From: Candidatus Nomurabacteria bacterium | GTDB taxonomy: Bacteria; Patescibacteriota; Minisyncoccia; Phycocordibacterales; Phycocordibacteraceae | DNA length: 5,778 nt | Assembly (NCBI GenBank): GCA_943355045.1 | Contig: CALRDY010000036.1 | Location: 1 to 5,778 of the forward strand | Direction of reading: 5' to 3' | Shown here: positions 1-5,669 of the stretch, one piece after another | How positions within the stretch are numbered: position 1 is the stretch's first letter | How the letters are laid out: each line of letters starts with the position of its first letter | The notes under the pieces: generated by a model | Seen by the model: only the letters and a program-made list of their open reading frames with translations | Told to the model about the DNA's origin: nothing | Databases searched by the model: none | Position numbers and translations under genes: made by a program

Positions 1-26
1 GGCCGCGACTCTATTACATTCCCCTT

Positions 27-872
27 TCATCCATTCGGTAATGCGTGGGCAAGGAAGCTCTTGAAATTCTCGCCGAAGATGCGCGGATCAAGATTCGTTC
101 CTGCAAGAGCTTCGATCATCTGAAAGTGATCAGACTCGCCACGATGAGAGCAGACGCCGATCTTTCCCCTACCCAGCATCGTCCTGAATGCGCGTCGCGT
201 GTGGGCCAGAAACTCTTTGGGGTGCGTGTATGGAATGCCGACGTAGCCTTTCATGTGCGCGAGGATTCTCAAGAGAACGTCTGTCAGATCCTGACAGCTT
301 CGAGATTCTGTGAAGCATCCTGAGTGGCTCGCCATCGCCGCTATCGGCAGATTATTCTGCAGGATGAAGCTGAGGGCATTATTTGCGGTCACGTATCCCG
401 TATGGGAGAGGTCGAGCATGATGCCGCATTCGGCCATCCATCTGAGCAGATCCTCTCCTTTATCCGTGAGCTCGCCTACGCCCCTGCAGTTGTCGCCGTA
501 CGGCGTTCGATAGTCGTACGCGAGGGATAGGACTCTCAAGCCACGATTTCTCAGCTTTTTCATGTGCCAGAGCGTCATGCGGTCGGGTACGTATCGCATG
601 CCGAGAAGGACGTGGATTTTGCCATCGGGGGCGAGGTCGGCTTTCGTCCGCATGACTCGTATCTTCGGATTTTCAAGCGCCCGAAAATAGAATCGCTCGT
701 GCGCTTCCACGGCTTCATCAGGATCCCATAGAGGGAAATTCGGCTCGCTGGTAAGATGCACGAGAGATGGCCCCGGCAAATCAAGCGATACTGATCGCGC
801 CATAGAGTCGGCGAGGCACGGGATTATCTGAACGGCCAGACCGGTCACTTCGCGAGAGACTTGAATAGGCAT
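27..872 (-). CDS. M19 dipeptidase-fold protein, probably non-catalytic (copy 1)
   Basis: 281 aa, related to the M19 (renal/membrane dipeptidase) TIM-barrel family, whose active members cleave dipeptides with two zinc ions. Family landmarks: ELTDKGEDLLRWM (134-146), IMLDLSH (151-157), ASHSGC (181-186), GYVGIP (209-214) and C-terminal FGENF (266-270). Compared with human DPEP1 from memory, both later zinc histidines are kept (H157 in DLSH, H183 in SHS). The N-terminal HxD is absent, the bridging Glu is R93 (GMR), the substrate His is Y119, the substrate Arg is Q194 and the GxGSD Asp is H243. Dipeptidase activity is therefore unlikely. The part between H243 and FGEN is about 40 residues shorter than in copy 2. 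No signal peptide or membrane segment is seen. The ATG follows AGGAAGGAGGT by 4 nt, which fixes the start. The stop is TGA. Family assignment is firm; function is unknown. Confidence 0.8.
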   Translation of the reverse strand: MPIQVSREVTGLAVQIIPCLADSMARSVSLDLPGPSLVHLTSEPNFPLWDPDEAVEAHERFYFRALENPKIRVMRTKADLAPDGKIHVLLGMRYVPDRMTLWHMKKLRNRGLRVLSLAYDYRTPYGDNCRGVGELTDKGEDLLRWMAECGIMLDLSHTGYVTANNALSFILQNNLPIAAMASHSGCFTESRSCQDLTDVLLRILAHMKGYVGIPYTHPKEFLAHTRRAFRTMLGRGKIGVCSHRGESDHFQMIEALAGTNLDPRIFGENFKSFLAHALPNG

Positions 873-955
873 TCGAACCTCCTTCCTATGATTTTGTATA
901 GTTTCTTGAGAACTGTTTCTGACAGAGATACTGTCAGTTTTTCATTAAAAGTCAA
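873..955 (-). promoter_or_regulatory. Promoter, operator-like palindrome and leader of M19-like copy 1
   Basis: On the minus strand a -35-like TTGACT (950-955) is followed after 19 nt by a weak -10-like TATCTC (925-930). The -10 lies inside a perfect inverted repeat CTGACAG-TATCT-CTGTCAG (919-937; 7-bp arms, 5-bp spacer), as expected for a repressor or activator site. A leader of about 50 nt ends in AGGAAGGAGGT (877-887), 4 nt before the ATG, a near-perfect ribosome-binding site. The same elements in the same order precede copy 2, which supports function. The 19-nt spacing is long and the -10 is poor, so the exact promoter is uncertain. Confidence 0.55.
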
Positions 956-970
956 GCTGTTTTGTCGCGA

Positions 971-1005
971 ATAAAAGAGCGCCCCCGCAGACTGTGCGGA
1001 GGCGC
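971..1005 (-). terminator. Intrinsic terminator after M19-like copy 2
   Basis: GCGCC and CCGCA pair with TGCGG and GGCGC (979-1005), giving a GC-rich stem of ten pairs with one C/A mismatch and a 5-nt loop. On the minus strand the stem is followed by TCTTTTATT. It begins 13 nt beyond the TGA of the upstream copy, so the two M19-like genes are separate transcription units. The plus strand has no U-run after the stem, so termination is one-directional. Confidence 0.8.
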
Positions 1006-1018
1006 TGTGCCGGGCCTT

Positions 1019-2020
1019 TCATGCCAGCCGTAATGCGCTTTTAAGGAACTCGAAGAGGTTTTCGCCCAGCACCTCAGAATGCAGCGTCAATTTTTCCGTG
1101 AGGACCTCGAACATCCTGCTCCCTGATTCGATGATCTCAGGCGGGCTGTTCGGAAATATGCGCTGCAGTCCTCCTTGGAGGCCTTTTTCTGAAGTTACCC
1201 TCTTGAAGAACTTTTCCGCAGCCTCTAGAGACATATCCTGATGGATGCAGTCCGAGCCGATACCGACCCGTTTGTCGCCCATCACGCAAATGGCGTGTGC
1301 GATATGACTCTCGAATTTCTCGAAGTAGTAATCGTCGAGCTGTTTCTTGTCGAGACAGGGCTGTCTTCCGAGAAGAGCGGTGCTGAGCGGGATACCGACG
1401 TACCCATGCAGATCCGCAATGCCTTTGAGGATGCCGTCCGGCAAGTTTCGTTCGTGCTCAAATATCTTCGAGCATCCGGAGTGACTCGCCATCGGCCTCA
1501 GAGGCAGATTCTCCGACCAGATGAGCGTGAGCGCATCAAGCATCGTTCGACGTCCCATGCCCGAAAGATTCAGGATGAATCCGTGTGCAGCCATCTGTCG
1601 GAGCAATGCCTTCCCTGCTTCTGTCAGGGGTTCGTCCGCATGCTCGAAGTCGCCGCCATATTTCGGAACGCCAATACTCATCGAGCGGACACCCTCTGTG
1701 TACAGCGCCTGAAGAGACTCATCCGTCAGGTCTTCCGGCGCGTTCTGGATCCCGAATAGGATGCCGATAGTTCCGTCGCCATTCAGCAAGTCTTCCCGGG
1801 TGCGTATTTCTCGCACATCCGGATTCGATAGCGCCTTTTCTCTAAAGGCGCAATGCGCAGCAAATGCCGCGCCAGAATTAGTGAAGGGGTATCTTGACGG
1901 CACGCTTGTAAGGCAGAGGAGCGAGACGTGTGGTCGTTGCCGAGGACTGAATACCGGAGGATTGCCCGATTGGGTAATGCGTCCTTGCGAGTCGGCGAAT
2001 ACGATTTCTTGTACCGGCAT
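1019..2020 (-). CDS. M19 dipeptidase-fold protein, probably non-catalytic (copy 2)
   Basis: 333 aa, a diverged paralogue of the next gene downstream and a member of the M19 dipeptidase fold. Alignable segments: VREIRTREDL (69-78), GILFGIQ (86-92), PLTEAGKALLRQM (131-143), ASHSGC (178-183), ERNLPDGIL (190-198), GYVGIP (206-211), RVGIGSD (251-257) and LGENLFEFL (318-326). Compared with human DPEP1 from memory, it keeps one zinc His (H180), the substrate Arg (R191) and the GGD Asp (D257). It lacks the N-terminal HxD, the bridging Glu (Q92), the substrate His (V118) and the other zinc His (DLSH is NLSG, G154). It cannot form the normal dizinc centre, so a binding or structural role, or a different chemistry, is more likely. 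No signal peptide is seen. The start is fixed by AGGAAGGAGGT 5 nt upstream; the stop is TGA. It has its own promoter and terminator. Confidence 0.8.
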   Translation of the reverse strand: MPVQEIVFADSQGRITQSGNPPVFSPRQRPHVSLLCLTSVPSRYPFTNSGAAFAAHCAFREKALSNPDVREIRTREDLLNGDGTIGILFGIQNAPEDLTDESLQALYTEGVRSMSIGVPKYGGDFEHADEPLTEAGKALLRQMAAHGFILNLSGMGRRTMLDALTLIWSENLPLRPMASHSGCSKIFEHERNLPDGILKGIADLHGYVGIPLSTALLGRQPCLDKKQLDDYYFEKFESHIAHAICVMGDKRVGIGSDCIHQDMSLEAAEKFFKRVTSEKGLQGGLQRIFPNSPPEIIESGSRMFEVLTEKLTLHSEVLGENLFEFLKSALRLA

Positions 2021-2107
2021 CTGAACCTCCTTCCTTCTGTTTTAGATAATTTCTTGGAACTGCGTCGTGTCTAAATACGATAGTGTCAGAACCACTTAAA
2101 AAATCAA
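2021..2107 (-). promoter_or_regulatory. Promoter and conserved leader of M19-like copy 2
   Basis: The -35-like TTGATT (2102-2107) begins two bases after the trpS stop codon. CTGACA (2084-2089) and TATCGT (2077-2082) follow at exactly the same offsets as upstream of copy 1. The leader is also shared: a CAAGAAA-TAT-AAAA block and AGGAAGGAGGTTC before the ATG. Only one arm of the copy 1 palindrome is conserved here (CTGACAC; the other side reads TTTAGAC). No terminator separates it from trpS, so some read-through from trpS is possible. Confidence 0.5.
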
Positions 2108-2108
2108 G

Positions 2109-3095
2109 TTATGATGCGACGCCGATCGCTTTGCGGACCTGCGCCATTTTCGCTTCGCTTACTGCGCGCGCTTCCTGCTTCCCTCTCGCGAGAATCTCCT
2201 CCACCATGCCGGAATCGTTCTTGAGCTCGTCGTACTTCGCTCGCATCGGCGCGAAGTAGCGGTCGAGATCTTCGATAAGCAGCTCTTTGAGTGCTTTGTA
2301 TTTGCCGCGGTGTTCCTCGTAGAGCGGGGCGAGTTCCGCTTCGCTCCGGACGAGTTTGTGGATTTGGTACACGTTTTCAGGGCGGTGGCCTGCTTGCCCC
2401 GAGCCTGTCGATGGGGAGGAGTCGGTCACGATGTTCATGACGCATTTCGCGAGTTCGTCGCGCGGCGCAAAAAGCGGGATGACATTACCGTAGCTCTTGC
2501 TCATCTTCTGGCCGTCGGTGCCGGGGACGATGGCGACCTCGGGCATGATGTACGGCTCGGGGAGTTTGAACACGTCGGTCTTGTAGACGCGATTGAATTT
2601 CTCCGCGGTATCGCGCGCGATCTCGATGTGCTGCTTCTGGTCGGCACCGACCGGTACGATGGCGGCGTCGTAGAGGAGGATGTCGGCCGCCATCAGCATC
2701 GGGTAGTTAAAGGTCCCGACGGTTATTTCTTTATTTTTCGCCTCGGCGTCCTTAAATGCGTGCGCGCGCATGAGGTACGGCATCGTAGTAATGGTATCGA
2801 AAATCCAACAGAGCTCGGTGTGTGCAGGTACGTCTGATTGTTTGAAAAAGACGACGTCCTTCGGGTCCAGGCCGATAGCGACGTAGGCGGCGACGACCTC
2901 GCGTGTGCGTCGACGCATCTCCTCGGCATCCTGCATCGTGTTGAGCGCGTGGTAGTCAGCGACGAAGATGAAGGGGCGATACTTCCCTTCTTTCGTCAGG
3001 TCGACGAACTGGCGCATCGCGCCGAAATAATTTCCGATATGCAGATCGCCGGTCGGCTTCACGCCGGAGACGAGGACGGGTTTCTGTTCGCTCAT
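2109..3095 (-). CDS. trpS: Tryptophan--tRNA ligase
   Basis: 328 aa, the usual length of bacterial TrpRS. This cytoplasmic class I synthetase activates Trp with ATP and charges tRNA-Trp. Seen in the sequence: PTGDLHIGN (14-22), the HIGH-type ATP motif; PMLMAADILLYDA (132-144) and VGADQKQHIE (149-158), typical of TrpRS; and QKMSKSYGN (196-204), the KMSKS loop. Just after it, in the segment that normally reads like TDS-P-VE-PKDP, the protein has SSPSTGSGQAGHRPE (226-240). This appears to be a short dispersed DNA repeat read in frame; it lies in a variable linker, so the enzyme is probably active. No Shine-Dalgarno is visible before the ATG. The gap to the upstream DoxX-family gene is 33 nt, so co-transcription is likely. 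Stop TAA. Confidence 0.97.
   Translation of the reverse strand: MSEQKPVLVSGVKPTGDLHIGNYFGAMRQFVDLTKEGKYRPFIFVADYHALNTMQDAEEMRRRTREVVAAYVAIGLDPKDVVFFKQSDVPAHTELCWIFDTITTMPYLMRAHAFKDAEAKNKEITVGTFNYPMLMAADILLYDAAIVPVGADQKQHIEIARDTAEKFNRVYKTDVFKLPEPYIMPEVAIVPGTDGQKMSKSYGNVIPLFAPRDELAKCVMNIVTDSSPSTGSGQAGHRPENVYQIHKLVRSEAELAPLYEEHRGKYKALKELLIEDLDRYFAPMRAKYDELKNDSGMVEEILARGKQEARAVSEAKMAQVRKAIGVAS
2391..2412 (-). repeat. Putative dispersed-repeat unit inserted in trpS
   Basis: The minus strand here reads ATCGACAGGCTC followed by GGGGCAAGCA. In the trpS frame it gives STGSGQA within PSTGSGQA. From memory, near-identical units (cgacaagctcaggacaggc-like, giving PSTSSGQA in this frame and FDKLRTG-like peptides in another) recur in intergenic and coding DNA of many uncultured bacterial genomes. 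Only one copy is in this window, so the repeat nature cannot be shown from this sequence alone. Confidence 0.5.
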
Positions 3096-3128
3096 GACAG
3101 ATACGATATCACAGAAATAAATGTGGCT

Positions 3129-3494
3129 CTATACTACCACCGGTCTGCTGGTATACAGAAAACCGAGCAAAAATATCGAGAGTGCTACAGCCGGTAGCAT
3201 CATGAAGAGAGAATCATACACGAGGTGGGAGCCGATTGCTCCGGTCATGATGACGAGCAATCCCATTGCGGCCGCGCGTGGCAGGCGAGTATCAACAAAT
3301 TGGCCACAGATGAGCCCAAGAGCTCCGGCAAGTTCAGCAGCACCGATGACATACATGAACCATAGCGGGTACCCAAAACGTGTAAATAGTTCAACCTCCA
3401 TCGGATTCGCGAATACTTTTAGAAAACCTGCAAACCCAAATGCGCCCGCGAGCAGTGTCGCGAAAACCCAATACACAATCTTATTTCTTAGCAT
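3129..3494 (-). CDS. DoxX-family small membrane protein
   Basis: 121 aa from the chosen ATG. Four hydrophobic segments can be seen at about 7-28, 43-65, 71-92 and 96-115, the DoxX/DoxX-like topology. Family-type motifs are GFAGFLKV (20-27, helix 1 end with Lys), IGAAELAGALGLI (50-62, conserved Glu in helix 2) and MTGAIGSHL (83-91). DoxX-like proteins are inner-membrane proteins linked in some bacteria to quinone or thiol redox chemistry; the substrate here is not known. A GTG at 3540-3542 would extend it by 16 residues into the end of tsaC, but those residues (SSNNNSLSR) are polar and the GTG has no properly spaced ribosome-binding site, so ATG 3494 is preferred. It starts 19 nt after the tsaC stop, with no terminator between, and probably shares its transcript. 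Confidence 0.8.
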   Translation of the reverse strand: MLRNKIVYWVFATLLAGAFGFAGFLKVFANPMEVELFTRFGYPLWFMYVIGAAELAGALGLICGQFVDTRLPRAAAMGLLVIMTGAIGSHLVYDSLFMMLPAVALSIFLLGFLYTSRPVVV

Positions 3495-3513
3495 ACGCGA
3501 TAGTGAATTGTTA

Positions 3514-4098
3514 TTACTTGATAATAGTAGGACTCCACGCACCTTCTCTTAGGACAGTCATCTTACCATCCGAGACTTGTATAAGCGTTGAGGGCAAACT
3601 GTGCAGCTCTCCACCGTCAACATAAAACTCTACCGAGTCTTTGAAGTACTGGCGCGCGGAGCCCACGGTGGTAGCGGGAGGGTCGCCCTCTCTATTGGCG
3701 CTGGGAGCGATGAGCGGTCCAGTCTGCGCCAAGAGATCCCTGAGTTCGGGAGTGTCCGGCATTCTGAAGGCGAGACTCTTCGTGCTGCGAGTAAGATACT
3801 CGAAACGCAAGTCGTCGCTCGGGAACACGATGCTTACTTTCCCGGGCCACAGGCGGCGTGCCTCCAAAAACAACCGCATTTCGGAAGAAAGTTCTATGTT
3901 AAATTTTTTCAGATCCTCATACGAGGAAATTAAAATAATGCACGGTTTATGCTCATTTCGCTTGCGAATACGGTAAATCCTCTCTACAGTACTCGCCGCT
4001 TCAGCCCGCCCGACAAGGCCATAGATCGTATCGGTCGGGATAACTCCCACGCTGCCTGAGATCAGCATATCCACAATGTTCTTATCGAAAGGTTTCAT
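3514..4098 (-). CDS. tsaC: L-threonylcarbamoyladenylate synthase (YrdC/Sua5 family)
   Basis: 194 aa, the single-domain TsaC/YrdC length without the Sua5 C-terminal domain. It makes threonylcarbamoyl-AMP from Thr, bicarbonate and ATP, the first step of the t6A37 modification of ANN-decoding tRNAs. Seen: GVIPTDTIYGLVG (18-30), RIRKRNEHKPCIILI (43-57; the KR...KP nucleotide/threonine site), LWPGKVSIVF (83-92), LAFRMPD (109-115), GPLIAPSANREGDPP (127-141; the SAN motif) and LPSTLIQV...VLREG (168-186). The ATG overlaps the stop of the upstream 50-aa ORF by one base (TAATG), and GGAG stands 8 nt upstream, so the two are translationally coupled. The partner genes (tsaB, tsaD, tsaE) are not in this window. 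Confidence 0.95.
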   Translation of the reverse strand: MKPFDKNIVDMLISGSVGVIPTDTIYGLVGRAEAASTVERIYRIRKRNEHKPCIILISSYEDLKKFNIELSSEMRLFLEARRLWPGKVSIVFPSDDLRFEYLTRSTKSLAFRMPDTPELRDLLAQTGPLIAPSANREGDPPATTVGSARQYFKDSVEFYVDGGELHSLPSTLIQVSDGKMTVLREGAWSPTIIK

Positions 4099-4250
4099 TA
4101 AAGTACTCCAGTTATTTGTTTGAGCAAAACGGCGTTTATTTCATTTTCGTTTAACTCTGACACTAAAAAGTTACTTAACTTATCTACCCCCGCATCAGAT
4201 ATATCGGGATGAAGATTTCTTGCTTCTTTTATTATTTCTTCATGGTTCAT
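4098..4250 (-). CDS. Small unrecognised protein coupled to tsaC
   Basis: 50 aa from ATG 4250, beginning MNHEEIIKEARNLHPD. It is soluble, acidic and probably helical (EEIIKEARNL, AGVDKLSNFLVSEL, NEINAVLLKQI); no family is recognised. A GTG at 4290-4292 would add 14 residues (PLSSSSTTTPRVI), but that stretch is the radC remnant read in another frame, so the internal ATG is preferred. The stop TAA shares its last A with the ATG of tsaC, a typical coupling arrangement that argues the ORF is translated. Its DNA is clearly more AT-rich than the radC/AbrB/rhuM DNA beside it. It could also be the remaining C-terminal part of a longer gene whose 5' end was lost at the junction near 4251. Confidence 0.5.
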   Translation of the reverse strand: MNHEEIIKEARNLHPDISDAGVDKLSNFLVSELNENEINAVLLKQITGVL

Positions 4251-4356
4251 GATTACTCGAGGGGTGGTTGTGGACGACGATGACAGAGGCACCGCCGTGA
4301 CGGAGCGCGAGCTTCTCGCGCGGCCGTTCGTACTTCGGCGCGTCTTTTATTCTCAT
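4240..4356 (-). pseudogene. radC: Internally deleted radC remnant (JAB/MPN domain)
   Basis: A 38-codon frame from ATG 4356 reads MRIKDAPKYERPREKLAL, the typical start of RadC (usually IKDxPxxxRPREKL). It runs directly into GASVIVVHNHPSSN, the JAB-domain metal-site segment (family form xASVILVHNHPSGxPxPS). Full-length RadC is about 220-230 aa and these two blocks are normally some 150 residues apart. The helix-hairpin-helix region and most of the JAB domain have therefore been deleted. After SSN the sequence leaves the family and stops at TGA, so the downstream Ser and Asp of the JAMM motif are also missing. The remnant starts 4 nt after the AbrB-like stop, as an operon gene would. Its 3' end overlaps the start of the 50-aa ORF. 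Function is not expected, although the frame is open and could yield a peptide. Confidence 0.8.
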
Positions 4357-4360
4357 ATTA

Positions 4361-4552
4361 TTATTTCTTCGGCCAGTCGGAGATGGTGATGCGGCGGCGG
4401 GAGGAGTCGATGGTGAGCTCGAGCTTCTGTCGCTTCTCCCATTTGAACTGCCGGATGACGGCGACGGGGAGCGTAATCGCGTAGCTCTTGCCCCCGCTCG
4501 TGCGGGTGAGCGAACGGACGTTCTCGTCCCCTACTTTGCGTCTGCCTGCCAT
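4361..4552 (-). CDS. AbrB/MazE/SpoVT-like DNA-binding protein
   Basis: 63 aa. VRSLTRTSGGKSYAITLP (12-29) followed by VAVIRQFKWEKRQKLELTI and a RRRITISDW ending fits the swapped-hairpin AbrB fold: a basic first strand, a GKSYAITLP turn like the usual G-SxxvtIP, then a short helix and two strands. It is basic, dimerisation is expected, and such proteins are autorepressors or antitoxins. The ATG at 4552 is preferred over an in-frame TTG 9 nt upstream. A copy of the 59-bp promoter/operator that precedes rhuM ends at this start codon, so the protein is a good candidate to bind that palindrome and control both genes. It is a candidate partner of RhuM, but a toxin-antitoxin relation is inference. 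Confidence 0.75.
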   Translation of the reverse strand: MAGRRKVGDENVRSLTRTSGGKSYAITLPVAVIRQFKWEKRQKLELTIDSSRRRITISDWPKK

Positions 4553-4607
4553 ATCTCTCAAGTGTATGAAATTACCGCACTAATGCAAGGACTAGTGCGG
4601 TAATTCC
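4549..4607. repeat. 59-bp direct repeat, copy A (upstream of the AbrB-like gene)
   Basis: Identical base for base to 5666-5724. It starts at the fourth base of the AbrB-like CDS, covers its start codon and whole promoter region, and ends 10 bp short of the rhuM stop codon. The two copies are in the same orientation, 1117 bp apart, and enclose exactly rhuM. This is either a duplicated promoter or a recombination footprint. Confidence 0.95.
4561..4605 (-). promoter_or_regulatory. Promoter with palindromic operator for the AbrB-like gene
   Basis: A perfect inverted repeat with 13-bp arms AATTACCGCACTA (4570-4582) and TAGTGCGGTAATT (4593-4605) has a 10-bp centre. On the minus strand a -35-like TTGCAT lies in the centre (4583-4588) and a -10-like TACACT at 4561-4566, 16 nt apart. 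A regulator bound to the palindrome would block polymerase. The -10 is only 8 nt from the ATG, so the transcript would be leaderless or nearly so, consistent with the missing Shine-Dalgarno. The hexamers are weak matches; the palindrome is certain. Confidence 0.65.
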
Positions 4608-4616
4608 TGACGCGTC

Positions 4617-5669
4617 TTAACCCTCCTCTCCCTTCTCCCCCAACACCCGCTTCACTTCGCGGTCGAAGTCGCTCTCATAGAGCCTATCCTGCACGACGCG
4701 ATACTTCTCGAATTCGCTCTCGGCAAAAGCCTTCGCCACTTCAGCTCTGACCTTGCCAGGATTATCAAGCACCTCGCGCTCATTGAATTGCAAGAACCCG
4801 TCGAGCTTGGTCGCCCAATCATCCATCGTCATGGGGATATTCCGCTCAGCCTGGCTCTCAGCATAATCGAGATACATACTCACGATGCGATTGAGTGTCG
4901 CGAGCTCATCATGGCTCAGATAATTCTTCGCCGTGCCGACATCTGACTTCAGCACCTTGCCGTCCGGACTCTTCGCCCAAGTGGTGAGTCCCATATGTTT
5001 TCTATTGGCGCTCGCCCGCTCGGCGATAAGCTCGGCGGCCGTGTGCCCATGAATCGCGTAGTGCAGCTTGTTCTGTACGGTCTTGAAGAATTTTTGAGTG
5101 AGCGGTGCCATGGCGTCATAATCGACCGCAGTCGCATAGATATCGGCTATCTTCTGGTAGAAACGACGCTCGCTCGCGCGAATCTCTCGAACCTCTTCAA
5201 GCAACGATTCGAAATAATCGTGACCGAGATAGGCGCCGTTCTCAAGGCGCTTCTTATCGAGCACATAGCCACGCAACGTGAACGCCTTAAGCACTCCGGT
5301 TGCCCACTTGCGAAAGGCGACCGCACGGTCTGAATTGATTCGATAACCAACGGCGATGATGGCATCAAGGTTATAATGCTCGATATCGCGAAAAACCTCG
5401 CGTTCTCCCTCTTTTTGAACTGTTAGGAATTTCCTAATAGTTGAGGATTCTGCCAATTCCTCAGAAGAAAACAAGGTCTTAAAATGCTCACTGACCGTGG
5501 CGACACTGACATCAAAAAGCTGCGCGATCAACTTCTGCGAGAGCCACAACGTCTCGCCTTCGAATCGCACCTCGATGCCGTCTTCTCGTGCGTCAGACGT
5601 GAATATGAGAAACTCTGCGGTGCTGTTACGGACCATGAGCTTCTTCGACTGATTCGTATCTTCTCCCAT
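4617..5669 (-). CDS. rhuM: RhuM family protein
   Basis: 350 aa, full length for the RhuM family, named after a Salmonella SPI-3 gene and common in mobile regions and beside restriction-modification genes. The biochemical role is not established. Seen: IEVRFEGETLWLSQKLIAQLFDV (32-54) with a helix-turn-helix-like segment; YNLDAIIAVGYRINS (99-113) and RKWAT (120-124), the family signature; IADIYATAVDYD (174-185); QNKLHYAIHGHTAAELI (199-215); MGLTTW (226-231); KSDVGTAKNYL (241-251); and LNRIVSMYLDYAESQAERNIPMTMDDW (259-285). ATG 5669 lies at the same place relative to the 59-bp promoter segment as the start of the AbrB-like gene. Alternatives are a TTG 9 nt upstream and ATG 5636 (MVRNSTAEF), which has GAAGAAG before it. 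The stop is followed after 64 bp by the AbrB-like gene. Confidence 0.92.
   Translation of the reverse strand: MGEDTNQSKKLMVRNSTAEFLIFTSDAREDGIEVRFEGETLWLSQKLIAQLFDVSVATVSEHFKTLFSSEELAESSTIRKFLTVQKEGEREVFRDIEHYNLDAIIAVGYRINSDRAVAFRKWATGVLKAFTLRGYVLDKKRLENGAYLGHDYFESLLEEVREIRASERRFYQKIADIYATAVDYDAMAPLTQKFFKTVQNKLHYAIHGHTAAELIAERASANRKHMGLTTWAKSPDGKVLKSDVGTAKNYLSHDELATLNRIVSMYLDYAESQAERNIPMTMDDWATKLDGFLQFNEREVLDNPGKVRAEVAKAFAESEFEKYRVVQDRLYESDFDREVKRVLGEKGEEG

Noticed and set aside
1..26. Sequence beyond the end of M19-like copy 1
   Set aside because: Only 26 bases; no terminator stem or start of another gene can be supported.
1241..1759. Long open frame on the plus strand (172 codons) inside M19-like copy 2
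   Set aside because: It lies wholly antisense to a gene with clear family motifs, a strong ribosome-binding site and a terminator; its translation resembles no family and it has no ribosome-binding site.
2091..2111. Possible terminator after trpS (ACTT-T-run-AAGT)
   Set aside because: The stem has only 4-5 AT-rich pairs with the T-run in the loop; the segment is better explained as the -35 region of the next gene.
2310..2837. Long open frame on the plus strand (175 codons) inside trpS
   Set aside because: It is antisense to trpS. The high GC at third positions of trpS explains the lack of stops, and the product has no recognisable domain.
3130..3157. Imperfect inverted repeat (TATACTACCA ... 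TGGTATACA) at the 3' end of the DoxX-family gene
   Set aside because: The arms match only in short blocks, it lies inside the coding region and no T-run follows, so a terminator before trpS cannot be supported.
3495..3542. GTG start extending the DoxX-family protein by 16 residues
   Set aside because: The extension overlaps the tsaC end, is polar and low in complexity, and the purine-rich stretch touches the GTG without the normal spacing.
4251..4292. GTG start giving a 64-aa version of the small ORF upstream of tsaC
   Set aside because: The extra residues (PLSSSSTTTPR) are the radC remnant read in a shifted frame, not a natural protein N-terminus.
4305..4321. Perfect 7-bp inverted repeat GCGCGAG-CTT-CTCGCGC in the radC remnant
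   Set aside because: It falls on the codons for the conserved RadC residues REKLA and is explained by GC-rich codon choice; no U-run or promoter is associated.
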